Source: Rhyacophila brunnea (taxonomy: Eukaryota; Arthropoda; Insecta; Trichoptera; Rhyacophilidae). Taken from it: a DNA stretch of 64,000 nucleotides. The first letter of the stretch is position 1; each line of letters opens with the position of its first letter. This document shows positions 56,417 to 64,000 of this stretch, one piece after another. Both the position numbers and the translations under genes were made by a program. A model generated the notes under the pieces. It had not been told where the DNA came from and did no database searches. It saw nothing but the letters and a program-made list of their open reading frames with translations. The stretch lies in contig JAGYXB010000056.1 in NCBI GenBank assembly GCA_022495005.1, positions 1-64,000 on the forward strand, read 5' to 3'.

Positions 56417-56864
56417 CAGAGCGCTGGAGCGGAGTTCGGAACAGGAGCACGAGCAGTGGAGAAATTAGGTTTTACCCGGAGCACCGAAAATTTGTAGTGC
56501 TGCACCGGATGTTTTTTTTTATTATTTATTAAATTTTCGTCCTAAAGTCCAAAGATGATACAATATTTGACACTTTGCATCACCAGAATTATTTGAAATA
56601 CGTTAACACTACCAAGTGATAAATAACCTCACTTTTTTACAGAAGAGTGAGATAATGAAGACGATTTGCTGCCGGTTTTTGTTTAATAGAATAATTAATA
56701 ATGGAAAGGGATAAGAACAACCTATTTATTTTTTTAATATTTTTATACGTACTTATGTATAATACCTTTTTACCCGGAACGGAGCAGAGCCCGGAGGTAA
56801 GTATTAGGTCCCGGAGCGGAGCTGGAGCGGAGCAGCTCAAAAAAGGGTCCGCTCCAACCCTCTG
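56417..56864. mobile_element. Family C element, uninterrupted copy
   Basis: A 448-bp element with inverted ends CAGAGCGCTGGAGCGGAGTT and (complement) CAGAGGGTTGGAGCGGACCC. Contains the unfilled family B target GGAGGTAAGTATTAGG. The minus ORF 56637-56960 overlaps it and is not conserved in the 24 kb copy. Confidence 0.85.
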
Positions 56865-57490
56865 AATCGAATCAACCCTCTTAACGCTCTCTGAGCTATG
56901 TCTTTGAAATCCGCCAAATAAGAGGAAATCAAATTTGTAATAAATTAAGTTTAATGACATTACTAACTTAATTATCGCTGACTTCAGATGTTATCTAAAT
57001 TTTATTACTGTCATTCTCTCTTACTTGCGATTTAAAAAAAAAATAATACTGAATTTAAGAATGTTAAGCACATGTTTTCTAAATTATGTATTTTCAATAA
57101 TGTACCTATATGTTATATTTAAAAAATATATAGGTACGTATATATGTTTATAAAGATTTCTTATTTCCTTGTAGTGCGACATTATAATACTTACGTACAT
57201 ATTCATACCTCGTTCGATGGACGATTGGCAGTAAGTCAGGTTCCGAAACCAAAGTGTTGCGGCTTACAATTCTGCATCTGGAAAGTTCACATGCAGTTTT
57301 TTCGATTTATTTTTGGATCCAAAGCATGGGCAAATAGTTGACAATCACTTGACTTCAAACTTCTGTTTAAATATCCGCTAGGAAGGTGGACAAGATCCAT
57401 ATTGGATTTTAGAGCAAAATATTGTGGTGACGACTTGTTACAATTGCAATAATTTATTGATTTAAGTATAAGTGTTTTCAAAATTATGTG
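56865..57490. other. No gene seen
   Basis: Contains fragments of the S3 tail (TGTTTTCTAAATTATGTATTTTCAA at about 57072, AGTGTTTTCAAAATTATGTG at about 57471). Short ORFs have no domain. Confidence 0.5.
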
Positions 57491-57494
57491 TGTT

Positions 57495-57600
57495 CAAGAT
57501 ATATATGTATTTTTTATTAGAATGCCCACAATCAAAGGTCACCACACGCCACTGGTACCGAGTATTCGCCACTGCCTTGCCCTTACGTGAAATCCCTTAC
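57495..57600 (+). repeat. Dispersed repeat R5, copy 1
   Basis: ATTAGAATGCCCACAATCAA, CACGCCACTGGTACCGAGTA and TTCGCCACTGCCTT recur at 59270-59350, directly beside the P-like element, giving its approximate unoccupied context. Confidence 0.75.
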
Positions 57601-57890
57601 ACACGAGCCTTACGGTGCGTCCTCACTCCCTCACTCAAACTGCATCGAGCAAGAATTACGGACTTTGAATCTTTTTCGGATCGAGCAATTTGCTCGATCT
57701 CGAACAAAAAACCATCGAGCCAGATTGTACACACGTTGAGACATGTTGGAATGAGCGTAAAACCATCGAGCAAGAACGTGCGTGTGTACTTACTATTAGG
57801 GTCGAAAATGTTATTTTTAAACGATCGACACATTAACAGTTTTGCTCGGTATAACCGAGAAGTAGCTCGATATAAAAGTGATTAAATGTA
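57600..57890. other. ATCGAGC-rich segment, no confident gene
   Basis: The words CATCGAGCAAGAA, GATCGAGCAATTTGCTCGATC and CATCGAGC recur several times on both strands, suggesting the interior of a transposon with GCTCGAT motifs. The 137-codon ORF at 57472-57885 runs across R5 and this segment, so it is unlikely to be a real gene. Confidence 0.45.
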
Positions 57891-57892
57891 TG

Positions 57893-58037
57893 GTGGCGGC
57901 TTTCGTGGTGCAGTGCGTAAGCCGCATGCCTTCCACCCGAGAGTCAGGACACAATATTTGTGTTTTTCTCAAAGCCTGGGTGTTTTTGATTGTTCAAAAT
58001 TACTAACAACCACCTTGTACGAAAAAGCAAGGACATG
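57893..58037 (+). repeat. tRNA-derived SINE S2, copy 2 (uninterrupted)
   Basis: GGTGGCGGCTTTCGTGGTGC and AGTGCGTAAGCCGC form the A-box head. The B box present at 40 kb is lost in a small deletion after CCGAGAG. The body CACAATATTTGTGTTTTTCT, AAAGCCTGGGTGTTT and ACTAACAACCACCTTGTACG is continuous, giving the empty site for the MITE at 40473. Confidence 0.88.
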
Positions 58038-58157
58038 ATTATTAATAATAAAATAATAAAACATAAAAAATGAACGGAAAAAATCATAAATTAAAATGTC
58101 AACGAATATTTCCTCATTACATCCTAGATCGTAATAACCAAGTTCGACTGTTGTATA

Positions 58158-59260
58158 GGTTTACAGATGTGTAGAAGATGTTGTTGTCGGCGTAGCCGCC
58201 AAATCTTCCTTTTTTGCTTAACTAAGCGTCGATAATCTGCGAGCGCGTGTTGCTAAAATTGATATTTTTTGTGTTAAACATAAAGTCAGTGGTAAATATT
58301 TTTAGTTAATTAAGTAGAAAAGATGGTTCTGTGTGCTGTATTAAAATGTGGTAGCCGTACTGATAAGCAACGTTTCATAGGTAGTTGATACATGTTCGTG
58401 ATATTTATTTGTATATTATTATATATTTTAATATCAAGTGACCGTGTTTCTTTAAAATAACTTAAATTATGGATATTTTTACCTAAGGCATAAAGCCCAT
58501 TGACGCAGCGAGTGCGGCGCTCGCGCAAAATTTCTACAAGTGGCGCGTAAATCATCGAAAATACAACGTAATCAAATACGCCAGCGCACACTGGACTTGA
58601 CGATGCCTTGTGCCCCGCCTGCCGCATCAGTCACCGTTTTTCGCTTTTCGGCGATACGATTTAATGAAAATACAAAGAAGTCCATTCATTGAACACGGCT
58701 ACCAAAATCACGCTGCTCGAAGCGTCGTCGTTCGACGGGCGAGAAGTCATTATTTAATAACAGAGAAGTCATTGTTTTATTTTATTCCGTGTCCTATATT
58801 TCGCTGGTTGAATAATGTCGTCGTAAATATTAATTACAAGCCCCGAAATAATATAATATTTTTATTGCTTTGTTATGAGAGACGCTGTAATAATAATTAT
58901 TTTGTGCTGCTTGGGCCGCTTATTACATAGGTGAAGGGTAATGCGCGGCAAGAGACGTGTGATTATGGTTATGAATAAACGCTTCATACGCCGACTTCGC
59001 CCGCTCGACGCGTTCTATGGGCACTATCGCTAATGGTTGCATTTTGACCGCTTAAAATAATATATAACGTAAAAAAAATAGAAAAATATATTTTAATTCT
59101 GAGCGTCTAGAGCGAGCACTTTGGGCGAGCACTAGCGAAATGGTCTATGGTCTCGAACATTTGTATACGAATGCGTTCGCTCGCCCACAAACCAAACGCA
59201 CGGCACGCAGCTTCATTTAGCAATGAAATGGGTGGCGTCTAGATGTATCTATAGTCTAAA
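58158..59260 (+). mobile_element. P-like THAP element, copy 2, split by a MITE
   Basis: Exact 8-bp duplication GTTGTATA (58150-58157, 59261-59268), the P-superfamily length. Without the nested MITE and one TAA it is about 556 bp and collinear with 47219-47734. The first exon reads MVLCAVLKCGSRTDKQ (58323-58370) with the two cysteines of a C2CH THAP finger, but about 10 bp are missing before TTTCATAG|GTAG. Non-autonomous. Confidence 0.85.
58487..59030. mobile_element. PIF/Harbinger-like MITE H4 nested in the P-like element
   Basis: A 544-bp element with TAA on both sides (58484-58486, 59031-59033). Imperfect inverted repeats of about 30 bp: GGCATAAAGCCCATTGACGC and (complement of right end) GCGATAGTGCCCATAGAACG. 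Copy 1 of the host reads ACCTAATGG (about 47514-47522) with one TAA at the same point. Confidence 0.92.
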
Positions 59261-59269
59261 GTTGTATAT

Positions 59270-59350
59270 GTATTTTTTTATTAGAATGCCCACAATCAAA
59301 GATCGCCGCACACCACTGGTACCGAATCTTTGCCACTGCCTTACGTAATG
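59270..59350 (+). repeat. Dispersed repeat R5, copy 2
   Basis: ATTAGAATGCCCACAATCAA through TTTGCCACTGCCTTACGT matches 57495-57600. Confidence 0.75.
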
Positions 59351-60110
59351 TACCTACCGCGCAATAGACGTAATATTATATTACTTTTGCGCTTTTGCTA
59401 AAATAAAAAAAATGAAAATTCTGTCTTTACGACGAGACATTTCTCTATAGCTGAAATATAAAATAGCCACGTCAGAGGAGACGGCGCATGAATTAGATAT
59501 CTCTCCTCTAGTGGAATTTTTATTAGAAAAATATTATATTATATTTCTCGGCGGGAATCCACTTAGCAAGTCGGCGGTCGCGGGTCAGGCTCATGCTGCG
59601 ACGATAATAAGACGCGTTTTCTTCTTCAAATGAACATCCCTTTATTCAACAAGATCTGTGTATTCCGCAGTCAACAAGCCTTATTTAAAGCCTTCGCGGC
59701 CATTGTGTGTGAAGGCTTTAAATATTTTTATCGTCCCCTAAAAGGCTTTTATTTGTTCAGATAACGACATTTTTCGTAAGATTTTATGACATCTCGGCTT
59801 TTCAAGAATGTTTTTGTTATGTTTTAAGTATTTCGAGAATATTAATCAGCGATAAATATGAATTTATGTACCTAAGCCTCGGTCATAAATTTATTTGTAT
59901 TATAAATCACTTAAACATTATCTAATAAACCATTTTTAATTTAACAAATTAATAGTAGCAAATTTTTAGCAATTGCATGTAAGTTATGACTATAATTTGG
60001 AGAGATTCCTGACGCTTACTAGTGATCAAGAAGTAGCTATTTTTGGTACCTATATTGATTCAAACCATAAAATTCATTCGCCAATATTAGTGAAATTTGT
60101 GAACCACTTC
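59350..60110. other. No gene seen
   Basis: A GC-richer patch at about 59550-59720 includes CCTTCGCGGCCATTGTGTGT and a repeated AAGGCTTTAAATA. No domain or repeat match. Confidence 0.5.
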
Positions 60111-60112
60111 AG

Positions 60113-60803
60113 TTGCATGACCACCTACTAATTATTTTCAGTGTATTTCGAAGCAGACTTGAGAGTGGGTCTATTGTTTGGGCACCGCACCAGTTGAAGT
60201 ATGGCCTTATGGTGGAGAGGGTACAGAAGAAATTCTTGAGACTCCTTTACTTGAGGTTGTATGGATACTATCCGTGGCTTTATCCTACTGACTTTCTCTT
60301 AGGCATCCTCACATACTGCAGTCTGCAATTTAGAAGAAATCTTTATTTAGCTACGTATTTTTTTTCGACTTATACAAGGTATAAATGAGAACTCTGCCAT
60401 TCTGGGCAGTGTTGACCTGTGTTTCCCTGATAACTATCTTAGAAATAGAGACCACCAGTTGTTTATTCTCCCAAGGTGCAGAACCAACCTGCCACTGGTA
60501 ATGCCAATTGGGAGAGTGATAACTATGTTCAACGAAATTGCTTCGGGTGTTGATATATTCCACCTACGTGAGAATGAGTTTAGGTGGATATTGTTTTATA
60601 AATTCTCAAAATAGGGTCTGCTTAACTCATCCGGTGTACTTCCTTGAACCTATCTAATTCATCTACTGATATATCTCTTTTTTTATGTAATACTGTTATA
60701 TTTATATATCTTTGTTTCTAAATGTCATGTTGTGAACGTCTTAAACTTATAATTTGTAATGTCCATAATATGTTAAAAAAATAAATGAATTGAATTGAAT
60801 TGA
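60113..60803 (+). pseudogene. CR1/Jockey-like LINE 3' end, copy 2
   Basis: The frame reads SRLESGSIVWAPHQLKYGLM, VERVQKKFLRLLYLRLYGYY and LYPTDFLLGILTYCSLQFRR, the region after the polymerase domain in many insect LINEs (...SxVWxPxxxxxxxxIERVQKKFLRxL...GYYPxLYP...LGxxxLxxRR). Later frames add CFPDNYLRNRDHQLFILPRC and NEFRWILFYKF with a stop at 60612. The 3' untranslated region ends in AATGAATTGAATTGAATTGA (60784-60803), the target-primed tail. The 5' truncation is before 60113 and the frame shifts near 60388. The relic at 14716 is the same family. Confidence 0.88.
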
Positions 60804-60899
60804 AAACGAAATTGATTACAATATTAATTTTATTAATAGTCATGCACTCATTACGTTCGTTGTTTTTAGTAATGGTACCTACTGTGTATTTTATTTTTG

Positions 60900-61435
60900 T
60901 ATTTTTTTTGAATTTTTGTTCTTTTTTATTTTATTTCTCTAGCTATAAAATTATTTTTTGCTTTGTTTTTTCCTCTACTAATTTGATTCACCTGTAATTT
61001 TTATTTTAAATATCATGTTGTGAACAGCTTAAGGCAGCTGAGGCATGGTCTAAAAAGACCGTGACTACGCGACGCGCAGATTGTGCAAACGACGCGTGAC
61101 AAACAAAACATAATTTGTCATAAAAATTCAACATTCGTCCATTTAATGTTATTTTTATTCTTATTTAAGTAATAATAATAATATATTCATTGACATGTTT
61201 TGTTTTTCGAGTAAATACTTAACGTTTTTTAGTCATCTTTACACGATTTAAGAATTAATTTCTCCGACGCCATCACAAAACAAATTGACGTGCTCACTGG
61301 CATTGGCAACGCGTGTGAAATTACGTCCCACCTACTGTTGAAAATTATTTGCCGTTTCACTGAAGTGTGCTCTTAAATTAATTTGGTATATGCTAAATGT
61401 GTCTTTGTTAAATAAATAAATAAATAAGGCGACGC
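60900..61435 (+). repeat. Possible second LINE 3' UTR hosting repeat R2
   Basis: ATATCATGTTGTGAACAGCTTAA (about 61010) resembles the 3' UTR at 60722 (ATGTCATGTTGTGAACGTCTTAAA). A LINE-style tail TTAAATAAATAAATAAATAA lies at about 61408-61427. R2 sequence lies between them. Confidence 0.45.
61075..61380 (+). repeat. Dispersed repeat R2, copy 2 (unoccupied by family A)
   Basis: Matches 16190-16326 and 16634-16870. The family A insertion point corresponds to ATATATTC|ATTGACATG at 61181-61197. Confidence 0.82.
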
Positions 61436-61447
61436 AGAGAAAAAGAC

Positions 61448-61610
61448 GCAGGTGGCTCAACTGGTAAAATATATTGGCAGAAATCCGATGGATATGGGTT
61501 TGAGTCCCGCCTGGCGTCGAATTTTTTCTAGTGGGTATTTTTCTGTATGTCCAATAAAAATATGCTAAATTTTCAATACTTGTGAATTATTTATTGAATA
61601 AAAAATACTC
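61448..61610 (+). repeat. tRNA-derived SINE-like unit S3
   Basis: GACGCAGGTGGCTCAACTGG (A box TGGCTCAACTGG) and B-box-like GGTTTGAGTCC, with a partial acceptor stem GACGC / GCGTC. The tail TCTAGTGGGTATTTTTCTG ends in TTATTGAATAAAAAA. The T-stem and anticodon stem do not form well, so it is a SINE or tRNA pseudogene rather than a functional tRNA. Confidence 0.65.
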
Positions 61611-61614
61611 TTTT

Positions 61615-62355
61615 AACTTTTCATATATTATATATGAAAATTGGTAAATCGGTGGTCCTTCTTTGCTTCATTTTCATATTTTTAGGATCAATCTCTATAA
61701 TTCTACAGAATATGGTTTTCTTCAATATTGTCGGTATCCCCCAACATTATAATAATATAGTATATTATATACACCGTGACTGCATTACCTTTTTGAATTT
61801 ACATACTAATCTACTGCCTCAACTACCCATCTAAGAGACAATCAACTATTTTTCAACTAACGGACATCCAGTTTGACTATTTCTATAGGCAGAACACACA
61901 ACTGAATGCCATTCTTCAAGTTTTTAATTTTGTTGTTTTCAGCCAAATAAGTAGCAGGCGTGAATCTTTTGAATTTTTTATGTTACTGTAATCATTATTT
62001 TATAATATCTGATGAAAATTAGAATATAACCCTATTTTGTTCAAACACGGATAATATTATGGACCTCTATACAGTGGAGGTTTCTTAGCAGACAAATAAA
62101 TACACATATGAAAAATTAAAGTCAATCTGACTCATAATTCTACAATCGAACCCACCTCCCACAAATCATTAGCGCAGTGCGCTTTTTCAATCACACGGAT
62201 AAGGTAAGTATTGATAATAATTCTAGACAAAGCTCGTTTATCTTAATGACAGTACAGATTAATAAGATAGAAATGTGAAAGCCAGTCGCCATAAACCAAG
62301 GTTTTGAAGACAGATACCGTATTACTTTATGACGGTCACGATAGAAACAGAAAAC
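61615..62355. other. No gene seen
   Basis: AT-rich. A 66-codon ORF at 61634-61834 is hydrophobic and most likely chance. Confidence 0.5.
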
Positions 62356-62359
62356 GCTT

Positions 62360-62565
62360 TGGGTGTTCTAAAATATTACCAATATTGAATACGTACCCGT
62401 TTCGATAAACTTTAATGCATATTATAAGACAGGCGTAACAATTTAAAATTATATATTCTTGAACACGTGTTTAAGTTTATCCCATATTTATCCACACTTT
62501 TAATCAAACATTGTTACAGTCTCATCCATAAGGCTACGACCTTCTCAATATTTTTGTGTTCCCTG
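62360..62565 (+). repeat. Degenerate family A (hAT-like) fragment
   Basis: AAAATATTACCAATATTGAA, GAACACGTGTTTAAGTTTAT, CCATATTTATCCACACTT and the terminal TTTTTGTGTTCCCTG follow the order of the 51 kb copy with gaps. The left end is missing. Confidence 0.6.
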
Positions 62566-63115
62566 AATCAGATCTTTATTCATTTTATAGAAACGGTACC
62601 GTGTAAATTAGATAGAGCATCGACTACCACTTTAAAAACCGGCGAGTCTAAACATATCGCCTATAAAGCTGGCTAAAGAATTGATGATAAATTTAAAATT
62701 GACCATAAAATTATAAAATGCATAAAAAATATTTCCAATAAATCATCCAACAAAATCATCAATGAGTTATGTATTAGGCGCACAGACCGAGAAATGGTAA
62801 TGGCATTGCGTTTGTCAATTCAAACCGGTATTGCCGAAGAGAGGCAAACAAATAATATACTTGTCGCGTGGGCATTCAGGAATTCCATACGAGCGTGTTG
62901 TAGTGAATGGCTCACGTGCTGCGGAAGGGGAAGGAGATGCGGTAAGGGTCGTCGGGAAGAGGGAAGGGAATGCATTCAATGGACAGAGGTTTTATTAATG
63001 AATACGGGATGCGGTAATAACGGAGTGCATCGAATGAAAATAGTGACTTTATTTTAAAGTTTGTAGTAGGAACTATGTTCAGTGTTCGCTGATTTTCCGG
63101 ACAATGGTACATATC
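62566..63115. other. No gene seen
   Basis: An 87-codon plus ORF at 62794-63057 is cysteine- and glycine-rich at its middle but has no recognised domain. Confidence 0.45.
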
Positions 63116-63145
63116 AGGGGTTGGGAACTTGCGGCTTTATATGCC
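63116..63145 (+). repeat. Solo hAT-type end
   Basis: CAGGGGTTGGGAACTTGCGG resembles the terminus class seen at 12618. No partner end found before the window closes. Confidence 0.45.
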
Positions 63146-63760
63146 ATTAAGTTGGGATTTTTAAATGAATCGAATTGTCGCAGTTAAATTAGGGTGAGTT
63201 AGGGTAAGTGCGTCTATGGGGTAAGAGCATCTAGGTTAAATAACTTTTTACTGCAATGAATGTAATTACTGCCGTCGATAGGAATCTATTACAAATACAT
63301 AAATGTATGCCAACACCCAAAGATGGCATCATAATAATGTTTGATGACGTGTCCAGTATGCAACTAAGAGTTTGACGTTCGTTTGAAGTCAAAAATCAAG
63401 TTGGACATGTTTTTTTCAATCGATCTGTATCTCAACAATCTTTCGTACTAAGAAGGTGATATTTGGTGTTCTTACTTTAGGTCTTACCTTTTATTTTGAT
63501 TACTACTTATATTATTCATTTTTTTACTTTATCTCCCTAACTGACAGTCACAAATTTAATAAAACACCACCGTCTTTTCAAGGATATTTTGACACGCTTG
63601 ACTATGCTTGCCAAGTCTTGAATGTACGTTAACTTTCCCGCTGACTGACCACAGCTAATAGGTATAGACTTATTAATTGGATAATATATTGAAAATCATA
63701 ATATAAAACTTAAATTAGCATTTAACTCCATTTAGTTAACGCCTCTAACAGGTTCTTCTA
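63145..63760. other. No gene seen
   Basis: Contains short GGGTGAGTTAGGGTAAGTG-type sequence near 63190. Otherwise featureless. Confidence 0.5.
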
Positions 63761-63769
63761 ATTAACTAA

Positions 63770-64000
63770 TAATTACAAGATAAAAAGAACTTTTTATATA
63801 CAACGTTTTTAAATTTTCTTTGACAAGCTTAAACGATCAAAAGAAATTGTATTTGATAGAAATAATACTGAAATGTCATTTTGACACTCATATTGATTTC
63901 CATAGTAACGCACGTATATATTAATAATTTAGTTGTTAGGACCCTAGCAACCAATAATAGTGGATTGGATTACGGATTTCTTCCGAAATAACTTTTCATA
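63770..64000 (+). repeat. Dispersed repeat R1, copy 3, cut by window edge
   Basis: AAGATAAAAAGAACTTTTTA, GCTTAAACGATCAAAAG, ACTGAAATGTCATTTTGA and CGCACGTATATATTAATAAT match 155-562 in the same orientation. It continues off the right edge. Confidence 0.85.

Noticed and set aside
57472..57885. 137-codon plus-strand ORF as a gene
   Set aside because: It crosses the boundary between repeat R5 and another segment, has no domain, and its R5 part is not open in the second R5 copy.
61448..61530. Functional tRNA gene
   Set aside because: Stems are incomplete and a SINE-type tail follows.
1..64000. CRISPR arrays, operons, bacterial promoters or terminators
   Set aside because: No regularly spaced repeats and no compact coding. 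The window is eukaryotic in character.
1..64000. LTR retrotransposons or integrated viruses
   Set aside because: No paired long direct repeats with TG...CA ends, no protease, integrase or RNase H polyprotein motifs, and no viral genes were recognised.

Overview
This looks like a transposon-filled, gene-free stretch of an insect nuclear genome. It is visibly AT-rich, has no ORF over 200 codons, and no ordinary cellular gene could be recognised on either strand. The CCTAA/TTAGG repeats are the telomere motif of most insects. The mix of RTE-type LINEs, tRNA-derived SINEs, Helitrons, hAT elements of the SCAND3/ZBED and GTF2IRD2-like lineages and a THAP-coding P-like element, together with frequent TAGGTACCTA and ATAATATTAT words, suggests Hemiptera (aphid-like). 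Lepidoptera cannot be excluded from sequence alone.

Layout. 0-6 kb: a dispersed repeat also found at 38 and 63.8 kb, a Harbinger-type MITE with TTA target duplications, a hAT-type element (family A) split by a second Harbinger-type MITE, and two LINE 3' ends. 6-14 kb: a GC-rich hAT-type MITE (family B) carrying a large foldback, another TAA-flanked MITE, two hAT transposase relics, a SINE and a second family A copy. 14-26 kb: a LINE relic, a third family A copy, a 30+ bp TIR element, family D with a perfect 27-bp-arm hairpin, an RTE reverse-transcriptase relic, and family C split by family B. 26-36 kb: a LINE 3' end, a Helitron with both termini and a broken N-terminal coding region, an inverted-repeat element, RTE and R1/Jockey-like LINE ends, and a tandem duplication. 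36-47 kb: a short LINE insertion with 13-bp target duplications, family B, Harbinger-type copy 2, a SINE split by a hAT MITE, a direct duplication around a TIR element, and a hAT relic with 8-bp target duplications. 47-64 kb: two P-like THAP elements (one split by a Harbinger-type MITE), a palindrome loaded with telomere-type repeats, a fourth family A copy, family D and C copies, and a CR1/Jockey-like LINE end.

Nothing here works together as a pathway. The most informative property is that six insertions can be read against an uninterrupted paralogue of their host repeat in this same window, so element boundaries and relative insertion order can be inferred without outside data. Target duplications were found by eye: exact 8-bp ones for eight hAT-like insertions (two family A, three family B, and three unrelated ones), an 8-bp one for the P-like element, and TTA/TAA ones for five Harbinger-like insertions.
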